From positions 1 through 11,706 of the forward strand of contig CAMWQZ010000008.1 in NCBI GenBank assembly GCA_947176515.1: a DNA stretch of 11,706 bases, written 5' to 3'. The position numbers were made by a program, and so were the translations under genes. This DNA comes from an uncultured Bacteroidales bacterium. GTDB lineage: Bacteria > Bacteroidota > Bacteroidia > Bacteroidales > Muribaculaceae. Within the stretch, counting starts at the first letter, position 1; each line of letters begins with the position of its first letter. Shown here piece by piece: positions 1 to 8,383 of this stretch. The notes below the pieces were generated by a model, which saw nothing but the letters and a program-made list of their open reading frames with translations, ran no database searches and was not told the origin of the DNA.

Positions 1-444
1 GAATTGATGTTCACCGCAATTGGCTTCGGCAGGGATATGGGATTGCTCTATAACCAGTTGGGAGCAAAAGTCAATCTCGGCGAACGTAAGATTTGGGCGT
101 CGCAGGGCTATGGCAATGAGCGTATGATGCTTCATTATCTTCAGATACCTTTCCACCTTCGTTTCAAATGGACTCGCATGAACGGACTGGAGGATATTAT
201 CGCGCCGTTCGTCTATGGCGGCCCTGACTTCGATATATTGCTCGGCCATAATAAATGTAAGGCCTTCGAATTTGCAGGCGGCGATTTGAGCCTCTCGGTC
301 GGCGGCGGTGTTGAGCTTTACAAGCGCTGGCAGTTGTCGTTCACTTACTGCTGGGGCATGACCTATGCGCTGAAGACTGTGCTGCTTGACAATTTCAGTG
401 CGCGCAACCGCTACTGGAATATCCGTCTGGCTTATTTCTTCTAA
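1..444 (+). CDS. Outer-membrane beta-barrel protein, C-terminal part (5' end outside window)
   Basis: The reading frame is open from the first base, so the gene begins upstream and only about the last 147 residues are visible. The visible part has alternating polar and hydrophobic short strands, many Gly and aromatic residues (LSLSVGGGVELYKRWQLSF) and ends in Tyr-Phe-Phe. A terminal aromatic on the last strand is the usual signal for insertion of barrels by the BAM machinery. This resembles the PorT/OMP_b-brl_2 type of small Bacteroidetes outer-membrane barrels, so the protein probably sits in the outer membrane; its substrate or role cannot be told. The in-frame TTG/ATG near base 4 is not taken as the true start, because a barrel needs a signal peptide and more strands upstream. 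The gene converges on the next one with only 25 bp between stops. Confidence 0.7.
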   Translation, partial: ELMFTAIGFGRDMGLLYNQLGAKVNLGERKIWASQGYGNERMMLHYLQIPFHLRFKWTRMNGLEDIIAPFVYGGPDFDILLGHNKCKAFEFAGGDLSLSVGGGVELYKRWQLSFTYCWGMTYALKTVLLDNFSARNRYWNIRLAYFF

Positions 445-468
445 TCAGAGTTCTCAGAGGGGTCCGAG
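445..468. repeat. Short copy of the CTCTGA 9-bp repeat family between convergent stops
   Basis: The 25-bp gap between two convergent stop codons is largely made of this motif. On the minus strand, 459-445 reads CTCTGAGAACTCTGA, which is two units spaced 9 bp apart, and a diverged CTCGGA lies at 468-463. The same units occur at 7311-7346 and 11430-11590. No function is known to me. Confidence 0.5.
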
Positions 469-469
469 A

Positions 470-919
470 TTATAAGCTCTCATAGCCAGGAATCTGGCGC
501 AGGAAGGTGTAAGACTGATTTTTGCCGTCGAAGTGGCAGCAATAGTGCGACAATCCGTTGCTGACAATCAGATAGGGGGCGCCGATGACGCTGTTGTAGC
601 GAGCTATTTGGTCAAAGACCGACTGGGTTATTACTATTGTCGGTGCTTTGTATTCGACTATGGCGAGCGGCCGGCCCTGGCGTGAATAAACTATTGTGTC
701 GCAACGGCGAGCTGTGCGGTTGAGTTTGAGGCTGACTTCATTGGCCATAAGTCCGCGCGGATAGCCTAACTCAGTGATAAGGAAGTTGACGAAATGCTGT
801 CGCACCCACTCTTCGGGCGTGAGCGCAACAAATTTGCAGCGCAGACAGTCATAGATGCGTGTCACTCCGTCGTCGCCTCGCGACAGGCGGCAGTCAAATG
901 ATGGCAGATTCAAATCCAT
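470..919 (-). CDS. Stand-alone HsdR_N-like PD-(D/E)XK domain protein
   Basis: A 149-residue protein consisting almost entirely of the type I restriction enzyme R-subunit N-terminal fold (PF13588-type). Visible hallmarks are TPEEWVRQ (34-41), a conserved Glu in the helix-strand junction (E61), Asp74 in RRCDTIVY, and E89-Y90-K91 in IVEYKAP. Together these form the E...D...ExK active site of PD-(D/E)XK nucleases, and all of these residues are present. There is no helicase domain, methylase or specificity subunit nearby, so this is not a restriction system. It is divergent from holA with a 64-bp gap. From memory, similar orphan proteins are common beside holA across Bacteroidetes, which would fit a core role in DNA metabolism, but the biochemical function is unknown. 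The start is the only good ATG before the shared promoter region. Confidence 0.8.
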   Translation of the reverse strand: MDLNLPSFDCRLSRGDDGVTRIYDCLRCKFVALTPEEWVRQHFVNFLITELGYPRGLMANEVSLKLNRTARRCDTIVYSRQGRPLAIVEYKAPTIVITQSVFDQIARYNSVIGAPYLIVSNGLSHYCCHFDGKNQSYTFLRQIPGYESL

Positions 920-950
920 TTGTCGCTGAGCATTTTTTTTCGTATCTTCG
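919..950 (+). promoter_or_regulatory. Promoter of holA
   Basis: TTTG at 919-922 is followed after 20 bp by TATCTTCG at 943-950, one mismatch from the Bacteroidetes -7 consensus TAnnTTTG. Transcription would start near 957, giving a leader of about 27 nt before the holA ATG at 984. The -33 element overlaps the start codon of the divergent gene. Confidence 0.6.
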
Positions 951-953
951 CTA

Positions 954-961
954 CAAATTTA
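954..961 (-). promoter_or_regulatory. Putative -7 element for the divergent HsdR_N-like gene
   Basis: On the minus strand 961-954 reads TAAATTTG, a perfect TAnnTTTG box about 35 bp before the ATG at 919. I find no matching TTTG about 20 bp further upstream, so this is weaker than the holA promoter. The two core elements lie back to back and would compete for polymerase. Confidence 0.4.
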
Positions 962-983
962 CAACTTTATTTTCAAACCGCCG

Positions 984-2018
984 ATGGCCGCACCTGCCGT
1001 AACATACGAATCGCTCTGCCGACAGCTGGCAGCGAAACAATATTCGCCTGTCTATCTTCTTCATGGTGAAGAGGGTTACTATATTGATGACTTGGTGCGC
1101 CGCTTTGAAAACATCCTCACCGAGGAAGAGCGCGAATTTAATTTCCATGTCCTTTATGCGCCCGAGACTGAGCCGGGAGCGGTGATGGATTTATGCATGC
1201 AATATCCCATGATGGCCGACCGTCAGGTGGTGATATTGAAAGAAGCCCAGGCCGTGGCAGCTGCAAAGCTAAATCAGCTTCACCGTTATGTGGCTTCGCC
1301 TTCGGCTACAACGATACTCGTCATTTGTTGCCGCGGCGAGCAGGCTAAAGGGAAGGAACTGCTTGCCGCAGTCAGAGCCAATGGTGTTAATTTCGAGTCA
1401 AAAAAATTGTCGGAGTACAATGCTCCGGCCGTTATCAGCGAATTTATCAAGCGTAAAGGTCTCAAGGCTGAGCCTAAGGCGCTTGAAATGCTGCGTGATT
1501 ATGTCGGCACTGATTTGAGCCGTCTGTATAATGAAATAGAAAAGCTGACCACGGCGTTGGGTGCCGGTGCGACTGTAACGGCCGAAGCCGTGGAGCGCAA
1601 TATAGGCATGAGCAAAGACTATAATAATTATGAGTTGGTCGATGCGCTTGCGGTCAAAGATGCTGGAAAAGTGTTTCAGATTGCCGAATATTTCAGGGCT
1701 AATCCTAAGAATAATCCGTTGGTCGTAACATCGGCAACTCTGTTTGCGTTCTTTGCCGATCTTTTGGCAGCGTACTACTGTAGAGATCGCAGCGATGCCT
1801 CTATGATGGCGGAGCTTAAATTGCGTTGGCCTGGGCAGCTGAAGCGTTACCGCACAGCTATGCAGTACTATAGTGCTTTCCAGATTATTGAAATAATCAC
1901 TGCAATTCGCCGTTATGACGCTATGAGCAAAGGCGTCGGCTCGCGTCAGACCGACCATCAGCTTTTCCATGACCTCCTTTTCCATATTCTCACCGCCCCT
2001 GGAAATATCAAATTTTGA
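984..2018 (+). CDS. holA: DNA polymerase III subunit delta
   Basis: A 344-residue protein of the usual length for HolA, the delta subunit that opens the beta sliding clamp within the clamp-loader complex at the replication fork. The N-terminal AAA+-like domain begins with PVYLLHGEEGYYID (22-35), the degenerate P-loop region typical of delta, which does not bind ATP. This is followed by the ILKEAQ and LVICCRG strands and the EIEKL segment ahead of the C-terminal helical collar domain (roughly 210-335; NNPLVVTSATLFAFFADLL, then an IRRYD...SKGVG stretch). It starts at the ATG 27 nt after the predicted transcription start, with no Shine-Dalgarno sequence. It is divergent from the HsdR_N-like gene and is followed by the separately promoted uvrA, so it is probably a single-gene transcript. 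No clear terminator hairpin was found after it. Confidence 0.92.
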   Translation: MAAPAVTYESLCRQLAAKQYSPVYLLHGEEGYYIDDLVRRFENILTEEEREFNFHVLYAPETEPGAVMDLCMQYPMMADRQVVILKEAQAVAAAKLNQLHRYVASPSATTILVICCRGEQAKGKELLAAVRANGVNFESKKLSEYNAPAVISEFIKRKGLKAEPKALEMLRDYVGTDLSRLYNEIEKLTTALGAGATVTAEAVERNIGMSKDYNNYELVDALAVKDAGKVFQIAEYFRANPKNNPLVVTSATLFAFFADLLAAYYCRDRSDASMMAELKLRWPGQLKRYRTAMQYYSAFQIIEIITAIRRYDAMSKGVGSRQTDHQLFHDLLFHILTAPGNIKF

Positions 2019-2096
2019 GGACAAGTCATACAAGTCAGACTACGTCCGACCAACTATGATTTTATGATTAATTCAAACAATGGATGGCGATAAGAT

Positions 2097-2127
2097 TTTG
2101 TTATCGCGTGAATTTTGAGTATCTTTG
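2097..2127 (+). promoter_or_regulatory. Promoter of uvrA
   Basis: TTTG (2097-2100), exactly 19 bp, then TATCTTTG (2120-2127): a full match to the Bacteroidetes primary promoter consensus. Transcription should start near 2134. This rules out the in-frame TTG at 2115 as a translation start and supports the ATG at 2172. Confidence 0.8.
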
Positions 2128-2171
2128 TATTTCGATACTTTGCAATCTATCTCTCCAAACGTTATATTTAT

Positions 2172-4988
2172 ATGGCTAAGAAAGAAGAAAAAAATAATAA
2201 TATCGTCGTGCGTGGCGCACGGGTCAACAATCTGAAAAACATCAATGTCGAACTTCCGCGAGGCAAATTTATTGTTGTAACCGGTCTGTCAGGGTCTGGC
2301 AAGTCGTCGCTTGCGTTTGATACCCTATATGCCGAAGGGCGTCGCCGTTACGTCGAGAGCCTTTCGAGCTATGCCCGTCAGTTCCTTGGCAAACTACGTA
2401 AACCTGAGTGTGATTTCATTCGAGGACTGCCCCCGGCAATTGCTATCGAGCAGAAAGTCAACACGCGCAATCCCCGTTCGACCGTCGGCACTTCGACTGA
2501 GATTTATGACTACGTCCGCATGCTTTTTGGCCGCATCGGCCGCACATATTCACCCGTAAGTGGCGCAGAGGTAAAAAAGGAGTCTGTCGAAGACATTGTG
2601 GCAGCAGCTACGGCTCTGCCTGAAGGCACCCGTATTGCAATCGCCGCGCCGATAACTCTCTCCGAGGGTCGCGATTTCGCCACCCAACTCGATATTTATC
2701 AAAAAGAAGGCTATTCGCGTCTCGTTGACCACGCCGGCTCGTTTGTGAATATTGCCGACGCCCGTGCCGACATCACAGCCTCGGCCGAGCGCTATGATTT
2801 GCTTGTCGACCGTCTCGCCGTGGCCAAATCTGGCGACGAGCTGTCTCGACTTGCTGATTCTGCTGAGACTGCGTTCTTTGAAGGTCACGATGAATGTGTC
2901 ATGCTGGCGTGGACCGATGGTGGTGTCGTGCGCAAATCTTTTTCAAAGCGATTCGAGGCTGACGGCATCACGTTTATCGAGCCTTCTGACCAAATGTTTA
3001 ACTTCAATAACCCCTACGGCGCTTGTCCCGAGTGTGAGGGTTTTGGTAAGATAATCGGCATAGACGAGAATCTCGTTGTGCCTGACCGCTCGCTGACTAT
3101 CTACGATGGTGCTGTGGCATGCTGGCGTAGCGAAGTGATGAGTAAGTGGAAGCGTGAGTTTATATCATGGGCGGCAGCGCATGATTTTCCCATCCACACC
3201 CCTTATGCTGACCTTACAGAACGTCAGCGTCATCTGTTATGGCACGGCGACGGAAGCGGTATGCCGACAATCGACCGCTTTTTCCAATGGCTCGACAGTC
3301 AGCGCCATCAGATACAGTATCGTGTGATGATGGCTCGTTACCGTGGCAAGACTGTTTGCCCGTCATGTCATGGTTCACGTCTGCGTCCTGAGACAGCCTA
3401 TGTCAAGATTGCAGGAAAGTCGGTTGGCGACATTGTCCGCATGCCAATCAAAGACCTCAATCAGTGGTTTGCAGGTCTGAAACTTGATGAACGAGACACA
3501 AAGATTGCTTCACGTCTGTTAGTCGAGATTCGTAATCGCCTGCAGTTTCTTGATGACGTGGGCCTCGGCTATCTCACACTCGACCGTCTCAGCAATTCTC
3601 TTTCAGGCGGTGAAAGCCAGCGCATCAATCTTGCAACCTCGCTTGGCAGCAGCCTCGTCGGTTCATTATATATACTTGATGAGCCGTCGATAGGCCTCCA
3701 TCCTCGCGACACTGACCGCCTCATTCGCGTTCTTGAAAAGCTCAAGGCGTTGGGCAACACCGTTGTGGTCGTCGAGCATGACGAAGAGATTATGCGCGCT
3801 GCTGATATGATAATCGACGTCGGTCCTGACGCTGGACGCCTCGGTGGAGAGATTGTCTACGAAGGCCCTGTTCCGTCTGAGCCGTCAGAAGCTGAGCGAC
3901 TCGCGCCAAAGAGCCATACGCTGCGTTACCTTTCAGGAGCCGAGAAGATTGAGGTTCCGAAAGCGCGCCGCCGTTCATCGAGCTATATCGAGGTGGTGGG
4001 TGCAACTGAGCATAATCTTAAAGGCATTGACGTCCGCTTCCCACTTGGAGTAATGAATGTTGTGACAGGCGTCAGTGGCTCGGGCAAGTCGACCCTTGTC
4101 CGAGACATCCTTTATCGTGGCTTGCAGCGTGAGTTTGGCAATCCCGGCGACGCTCCGGGTGCGTTCAAGACCATTCGTGGCGACATAAAGCGCATTTCTT
4201 CTGTCGAATTTGTCGACCAAAACCCAATCGGCAAGTCGTCGCGTTCTAATCCGGCCACTTACTTAAAAGCTTATGACGAGATTCGCGCATTGTTCGCTGA
4301 GCAACAGCACTCCAAGCAGATGGGCTTCACTCCGGCATATTTCTCCTTCAACGCCGAAGGCGGTCGATGCGAAGAGTGCAAAGGCGAAGGCTCGATAACC
4401 ATAGAGATGCAGTTTATGGCTGATATCGTGGTGACATGTGAGTCATGCCACGGCAAGCGTTTCAAGCCCGAGGTCCTCGAAGTCGAATACCGCGGTAAAA
4501 ATATCTATGATGTCCTTGACATGACCGTTAGTCAGGCAATAGAATTTTTCTCAGAAACCGACGGCACTATCGAGCGTCGCATAGTGCGCCGTCTGAAGCC
4601 GCTGCAAGATGTCGGTCTGGGTTACATCAAGCTTGGCCAGTCATCGTCGACGCTTTCTGGTGGCGAGAACCAGCGTGTCAAACTCGCGTGGTTCCTGGCT
4701 CAAGAAAAACCTGAGCCTACATTGTTCATCTTCGACGAGCCGACTACGGGTCTGCATTTCCATGATATCCATGTGCTCCTTGACTCGTTCGAGCGCCTGT
4801 TAAAACAGGGCCATACATTGGTAATTATTGAGCATAACCTCGAGGTGATAAAATGCGCAGATAATATTATTGATATTGGTCCCGAAGGTGGCGAAGACGG
4901 CGGCAATTTGGTTATAACAGGGACTCCTGAAGCCGTTGCAGCCTCAAATCTGGGCTACACATCCAAGTTTTTGAAAGATAAACTCTGA
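2172..4988 (+). CDS. uvrA: Excinuclease ABC subunit A
   Basis: A 938-residue damage-recognition ATPase of nucleotide excision repair, matching the usual length of about 940 aa. It dimerises, scans DNA and loads UvrB. Both ABC modules are intact: Walker A GLSGSGKS at 38-45 and GVSGSGKS at 633-640; signatures LSGGESQR (477 on) and LSGGENQR (828 on); Walker B Asp-Glu at 503-504 (LDEPSIGLH) and 855-856 (FDEPTTGLH). The last zinc module is complete: C733/C736, 19 residues, C756/C759. CPSC at 396-399 is also present. In the first zinc module only C285/C288 remain; where E. coli UvrA has the leading CxxC this protein reads FEAD within [11 protein letters not shown]. The frame extends 19 codons upstream into the promoter, so I start at ATG 2172, giving MAKKEEK. 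It has its own promoter; the gap to the next gene carries another. Confidence 0.97.
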   Translation: MAKKEEKNNNIVVRGARVNNLKNINVELPRGKFIVVTGLSGSGKSSLAFDTLYAEGRRRYVESLSSYARQFLGKLRKPECDFIRGLPPAIAIEQKVNTRNPRSTVGTSTEIYDYVRMLFGRIGRTYSPVSGAEVKKESVEDIVAAATALPEGTRIAIAAPITLSEGRDFATQLDIYQKEGYSRLVDHAGSFVNIADARADITASAERYDLLVDRLAVAKSGDELSRLADSAETAFFEGHDECVMLAWTDGGVVRKSFSKRFEADGITFIEPSDQMFNFNNPYGACPECEGFGKIIGIDENLVVPDRSLTIYDGAVACWRSEVMSKWKREFISWAAAHDFPIHTPYADLTERQRHLLWHGDGSGMPTIDRFFQWLDSQRHQIQYRVMMARYRGKTVCPSCHGSRLRPETAYVKIAGKSVGDIVRMPIKDLNQWFAGLKLDERDTKIASRLLVEIRNRLQFLDDVGLGYLTLDRLSNSLSGGESQRINLATSLGSSLVGSLYILDEPSIGLHPRDTDRLIRVLEKLKALGNTVVVVEHDEEIMRAADMIIDVGPDAGRLGGEIVYEGPVPSEPSEAERLAPKSHTLRYLSGAEKIEVPKARRRSSSYIEVVGATEHNLKGIDVRFPLGVMNVVTGVSGSGKSTLVRDILYRGLQREFGNPGDAPGAFKTIRGDIKRISSVEFVDQNPIGKSSRSNPATYLKAYDEIRALFAEQQHSKQMGFTPAYFSFNAEGGRCEECKGEGSITIEMQFMADIVVTCESCHGKRFKPEVLEVEYRGKNIYDVLDMTVSQAIEFFSETDGTIERRIVRRLKPLQDVGLGYIKLGQSSSTLSGGENQRVKLAWFLAQEKPEPTLFIFDEPTTGLHFHDIHVLLDSFERLLKQGHTLVIIEHNLEVIKCADNIIDIGPEGGEDGGNLVITGTPEAVAASNLGYTSKFLKDKL

Positions 4989-5004
4989 AGTAAAGAATAA
5001 ATTT

Positions 5005-5036
5005 TTCGGCTGCTCTGTAATTTTTCGGTAACTTTG
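5005..5036 (+). promoter_or_regulatory. Promoter of the ABC exporter operon
   Basis: TAACTTTG at 5029-5036 is a perfect -7 box. A weak -33 (TTCG, 5005-5008) lies 20 bp upstream. The leader to the ATG at 5079 would be about 36 nt and A/T rich. It lies in the 90-bp gap after uvrA, where I see no terminator hairpin, so read-through from uvrA is possible. Confidence 0.65.
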
Positions 5037-5078
5037 GCGTCTAATTCGTAAAAATCAAATAATCCCAATCATTATAAT

Positions 5079-6026
5079 ATGGACAATAACATTTTGAAGG
5101 CCGAACACATCGTTAAAACCTTCACAAAGCACACCGCCCTCGACGATGTCACAATCGAGGTGCCGCGCGGTAAGGTTTATGGCCTTCTCGGACCCAATGG
5201 TGCTGGCAAGACCACACTGATTAGAATCATTAATCATATTACGGCTCCCGATAGCGGCGTCGTTACCTTCAATGGTCACCAGCTTACTGCCGCCGACGTT
5301 GCCAATATAGGTTACCTCCCGGAAGAGCGAGGCCTTTATAAGAAAATGAAGGTCGGCGACCAGGCCATATTTTTCGCCCGTCTGAAAGGTCTTAGCAAGC
5401 AAGACGCGACTAAGGCGCTCAAAGAGTGGTTCGAGCGTTTGGAGATTTCCTCGTGGTGGGACCGCAAGGTCGAGGAGCTTTCTAAGGGCATGGCTCAGAA
5501 AGTGCAGTTCATTGTCACTGTCCTCCACCGTCCCGAATTGCTGATTTTCGACGAGCCCTTCTCAGGTTTCGACCCGATTAATGCTAATGTGCTGAAACGC
5601 GAGATTCTGCGTCTGCGCGACGAAGGTTCTACGGTTATTTTCTCTACTCATAACATGGCGAGTGTCGAGGAGCTTTGCGACAACATCAGTTTGATTAATA
5701 AGTCACACAACATCCTCACCGGCAGTGTGCGCGAATTGCGCCGCGAATTCTCTGATAACTCGTTAGAATTCAGTTTTCTCGGCGAACAATCCAAACTTAC
5801 TGAGGCTCTGCAGCCTTTTACACGTGAGATTTCGTCAAACGGCATCGACCGCGACGGTTTCCTATCTGTGTCGCTCAAACTCAACTCCGGAGATGACCTC
5901 CGCGATGCTATTGCCAAGGCCAACGAAGCGGTCGATCTGCGCTCGTTCCGTCAGGTTCTCCCCAGCATGGATGAGATTTTCATCCGCTCGGTCGAAATGT
6001 TTAACCAAAATAATCCCCAGCAATGA
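5079..6026 (+). CDS. ABC exporter ATP-binding protein (NatA-like)
   Basis: A 315-residue cytoplasmic ATPase of an ABC-2 type exporter. Visible motifs: Walker A GPNGAGKTT (38-46), Q-loop region GYLPEERGLYKKMKV, signature LSKGMAQK (134-141), Walker B LIFDEPFSGFDP with D158/E159, and the switch histidine H191 in STHNMAS. The ERGLY sequence after the Q-loop and a C-terminal extension of about 90 residues (DUF4162-like) are typical of the NatA branch. In B. subtilis NatAB extrudes Na+; the substrate here is unknown and NatA is only the nearest familiar model. The signature has Lys where most ABC proteins have Gly (LSKGM rather than LSGGQ), which is common in this branch. The stop overlaps the start of the permease gene (ATGA, 4 bp), indicating translational coupling. 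Confidence 0.88.
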   Translation: MDNNILKAEHIVKTFTKHTALDDVTIEVPRGKVYGLLGPNGAGKTTLIRIINHITAPDSGVVTFNGHQLTAADVANIGYLPEERGLYKKMKVGDQAIFFARLKGLSKQDATKALKEWFERLEISSWWDRKVEELSKGMAQKVQFIVTVLHRPELLIFDEPFSGFDPINANVLKREILRLRDEGSTVIFSTHNMASVEELCDNISLINKSHNILTGSVRELRREFSDNSLEFSFLGEQSKLTEALQPFTREISSNGIDRDGFLSVSLKLNSGDDLRDAIAKANEAVDLRSFRQVLPSMDEIFIRSVEMFNQNNPQQ

Positions 6027-7288
6027 ACTCCCAGCTTTCAACCATCATAGCGCGCGAATATCTCGAACGGGTAAAGCGCAAAAGTTTTATTATCTCTACT
6101 ATCCTGATGCCTCTCTTCATGGTCGGGCTGATGGTCTTGCCTGCGCTCATTGCCATCTTTCAGACACCCGAAGAAAAGGTGATTGCCGTAATCGACGAGT
6201 CAGGTGTTGTGGCTAAAACGCTTCAGAATGGCGATGAGACCAAGTTTGTAGTCGTTGACAAGCCTTTGGCTGATATTCTCGGAAACGAGGGCTATTATGG
6301 TGTACTTAGCATAGGGGCAAACATTGTCGAGAAGCCTTCAAATGCAACGCTCTACACTCACTCTGCATCTTCTATGTCGCTTGAGAACTATATCTCTAAC
6401 CAGATTAAAGAGACCGTTGAGTCTATCCGTCTGCGTAAATATAATATAGATAATCTTCCTGAAATCCTTGCCGCAGTCCAGGCTGATGTAAATCTTCAGA
6501 CATTCAGAATCGACGAGAGCGAAGAAGCGTCAGAGACATCTTCGACTCTCAGCTATTTTATCGGTATAATCATGTCGTTTATGCTCTACATGTTTATCCT
6601 GATTTATGGCCAGATGGTTATGACTTCAATTATCGAGGAGAAAAACAATCGTGTACTTGAAATTGTGGTTTCTTCAGTCAAGCCTACTTATCTGATGCTT
6701 GGCAAGATTCTCGGCATTGGTGCGGTTGCCGTCACTCAGATATTGATTTGGCTTATCATCGTCCTGTCGTTCTCCTACTGGGTTATGCCGTCGCTGATGT
6801 CTGGCGTCGTTGCCGGAGCAAATGATCCGGAGCTGATGGCTGCTTTGGGCAGACTCTCCGATGGTTCTTATGTGCTGTCGCTGTTTGTCTATCTTTTGCT
6901 CTTCCTTGTAGGCGGTTACCTCTTCTATTCGTCAATCTACGCCGCTATCGGCTCGGCAGTCGATAATATCCAGGATGCAAGCCAGCTGACAACCATTGCT
7001 GTTCTGCCTATTATCCTTGGCATGGTTCTATCTCCCTCGGTTGTAGCCGACCCGATGTCGTCTTATGCTACATGGATTTCTATCATCCCCTTCACGTCCC
7101 CGTTGGTGATGATGGCTCGTATTCCTTTCGGCATACCGTTCTGGGAAATAGCTCTTTCGATTGTCTTGCTATATCTGACTATTGGCTTCATGATTTGGCT
7201 TGCGGCCAAGATTTACCGAGTTGGCATTTTCATGTATGGCAAGAAACCTAATATCACTGAGCTGATTCGCTGGGCACGCTACAAATAA
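6023..7288 (+). CDS. ABC exporter permease (NatB-like, ABC2_membrane_3 type)
   Basis: A 421-residue integral inner-membrane protein partnered with the preceding ATPase. One membrane segment near the N terminus (about 22-46) is followed by a soluble domain of about 125 residues, outside the cytoplasm (47-173), then a cluster of five or so hydrophobic segments (about 175-200, 225-255, 281-310, 322-345 and 374-398). This is the ABC2_membrane_3/NatB layout. The cytoplasmic loop SIIEEKNNRVLEIVVSS (about 203-219) is the conserved element of this family that contacts the ATPase. The ATG lies inside the stop of the upstream gene, so the two are coupled. The substrate is unknown; Na+ by analogy with NatB, but peptides or drugs are equally possible. 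The positively charged N terminus (REYLERVKRKS) suggests a cytoplasmic start. Confidence 0.87.
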   Translation: MNSQLSTIIAREYLERVKRKSFIISTILMPLFMVGLMVLPALIAIFQTPEEKVIAVIDESGVVAKTLQNGDETKFVVVDKPLADILGNEGYYGVLSIGANIVEKPSNATLYTHSASSMSLENYISNQIKETVESIRLRKYNIDNLPEILAAVQADVNLQTFRIDESEEASETSSTLSYFIGIIMSFMLYMFILIYGQMVMTSIIEEKNNRVLEIVVSSVKPTYLMLGKILGIGAVAVTQILIWLIIVLSFSYWVMPSLMSGVVAGANDPELMAALGRLSDGSYVLSLFVYLLLFLVGGYLFYSSIYAAIGSAVDNIQDASQLTTIAVLPIILGMVLSPSVVADPMSSYATWISIIPFTSPLVMMARIPFGIPFWEIALSIVLLYLTIGFMIWLAAKIYRVGIFMYGKKPNITELIRWARYK

Positions 7289-7310
7289 ATTTCTTGACTG
7301 CGATTTCAGA

Positions 7311-7346
7311 GAACTCCGAGAACTCTGAGAACTCTGAGTGCACTGA
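7311..7346 (+). repeat. Four-unit 9-bp tandem repeat (GAACTCTGA)
   Basis: Four consecutive 9-bp units: GAACTCCGA (7311-7319), GAACTCTGA (7320-7328), GAACTCTGA (7329-7337) and diverged GTGCACTGA (7338-7346). It lies 22 bp after the permease stop codon and is non-coding in context. It belongs to the same family as the stretches at 445-468 and 11430-11590. Confidence 0.75.
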
Positions 7347-7372
7347 TAGCCGATTCTAAATAAAAAAACACT

Positions 7373-7423
7373 GCTTTCCGACAGATTTAATATATTTTGT
7401 GAAATATATTGCTGTCGGAAAGC
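7373..7423. terminator. Large two-part hairpin between the exporter operon and rpoD
   Basis: Perfect 12-bp arms GCTTTCCGACAG (7373-7384) and CTGTCGGAAAGC (7412-7423) enclose a second perfect 8-bp stem AATATATT (7389-7396 with 7403-7410) with a 6-nt loop TTGTGA. It lies between the exporter 3' end and the rpoD promoter, so a terminator is the simplest reading. The + strand side lacks a clean T run (GTTTGTATTAAAG follows), whereas an A7 tract at 7363-7369 would give a T run for minus-strand transcripts. Its direction or role is therefore uncertain. Confidence 0.6.
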
Positions 7424-7456
7424 GTTTGTATTAAAGTTTTATTTGAAAATATTTCG

Positions 7457-7464
7457 TAACTTTG
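7457..7464 (+). promoter_or_regulatory. -7 element of the rpoD promoter
   Basis: TAACTTTG is a perfect -7 box about 37 bp before the rpoD ATG at 7502. No TTTG occurs at the expected 19-20 bp upstream (nearest candidates give gaps of 11 and 28 bp), so the -33 half is weak or absent. Spacing suggests a leader of about 31 nt. Confidence 0.6.
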
Positions 7465-7501
7465 CACGAATTTGCAATAATTAGGCAACAACGCGTGACA
7501 C

Positions 7502-8362
7502 ATGAGACAATTAAAAATTACAAAATCAATTACTAACCGCGAAAGTGCCTCGCTCGACAAATACCTTCAGGAAATTGGTCGCGAGGAGCTTATCACTGTC
7601 GAAGAAGAAGTTGAACTTGCCCAGCGCATTCGTCAGGGCGATCAGGCTGCGCTCGAAAAGCTTACCCGAGCCAATCTTCGTTTCGTGGTGTCAGTAGCAA
7701 AACAATATCAGAATCAAGGTCTTTCTCTTCCTGACCTTATTAACGAAGGCAATCTTGGCCTGATTAAGGCTGCCCGTAAGTTTGACGAAACACGTGGCTT
7801 CAAATTTATCTCTTACGCCGTATGGTGGATTCGTCAGTCAATCCTCCAGGCTCTTGCAGAGCAGTCGCGCATTGTGCGTCTGCCTCTCAACCAGGTTGGT
7901 TCGCTCAATAAAATCAGCAAGGCTCTCTCTAAATTTGAGCAGGAGAACGAGCGTCGCCCATCTCCCGAAGAGCTCGCCGAGACTCTCGATGTGCCTGTTG
8001 AAAAAATAGCTGACACCCTGAAAGTTTCTGGCCGTCATATTTCTGTCGATGCTCCTTTCGTAGAGGGTGAGGACAATAGCCTTCTCGACGTGCTTACCAA
8101 CGACGATTCTCCAATGGCCGACGCTTCCCTCAACCAGGAGTCGCTTTCTAATGAAGTAGAGCGCGCGCTCCGTCAGCTCCACGAGCGTGAGCGCGAAATA
8201 CTCAAGATGTTCTTCGGCATCGGTTGTCAGGAAATGACCCTCGAAGAAATTGGCGCGAAATTTGACCTCACTCGTGAGCGTGTCCGTCAGATTAAAGAGA
8301 AAGCTATCCGCCGTCTCAAAGGACAGCGTAGCCGCCTCCTCAAATCTTACCTCGGTTCATAA
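7502..8362 (+). CDS. rpoD: RNA polymerase primary sigma factor RpoD/SigA
   Basis: The 286-residue sigma-70 factor that directs core RNA polymerase to housekeeping promoters. Region 1.2 begins at [10 protein letters not shown] (17-26). Region 2 (about 51-120) contains [29 protein letters not shown] and the -10-reading helix [15 protein letters not shown] (100-114). Region 3 spans about 130-205, and region 4 carries the helix-turn-helix [20 protein letters not shown] (245-264) followed by KEKAIRRLK. Region 1.1 and the long non-conserved insert of the E. coli protein are missing, as is normal for Bacteroidetes primary sigma factors, which use TTTG/TAnnTTTG promoters like those found in this window. 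It is monocistronic, with its own promoter and a strong terminator. Other sigma-70 paralogues are unlikely given the complete regions 1.2-4 and the length. Confidence 0.95.
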   Translation: MRQLKITKSITNRESASLDKYLQEIGREELITVEEEVELAQRIRQGDQAALEKLTRANLRFVVSVAKQYQNQGLSLPDLINEGNLGLIKAARKFDETRGFKFISYAVWWIRQSILQALAEQSRIVRLPLNQVGSLNKISKALSKFEQENERRPSPEELAETLDVPVEKIADTLKVSGRHISVDAPFVEGEDNSLLDVLTNDDSPMADASLNQESLSNEVERALRQLHEREREILKMFFGIGCQEMTLEEIGAKFDLTRERVRQIKEKAIRRLKGQRSRLLKSYLGS

Positions 8363-8383
8363 CGTTACTCCAATTATCATAAT

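Noticed and set aside
470..919. Restriction-modification system
   Set aside because: Only an R-subunit N-terminal-like domain is present; no helicase, methylase or specificity genes adjoin it.
1398..2033. 211-codon minus-strand open frame opposite holA
   Set aside because: It lies fully antisense to a well-supported gene, has no recognisable domain and low-complexity shadow composition.
2021..2037. Two copies of ACAAGTCA, 9 bp apart, after holA
   Set aside because: Only two short copies and unrelated in sequence to the CTCTGA family; too weak to call.
2115..2171. Upstream extension of uvrA from a TTG start
   Set aside because: It overlaps the -7 promoter element and lies before the predicted transcription start; the family N terminus fits ATG 2172.
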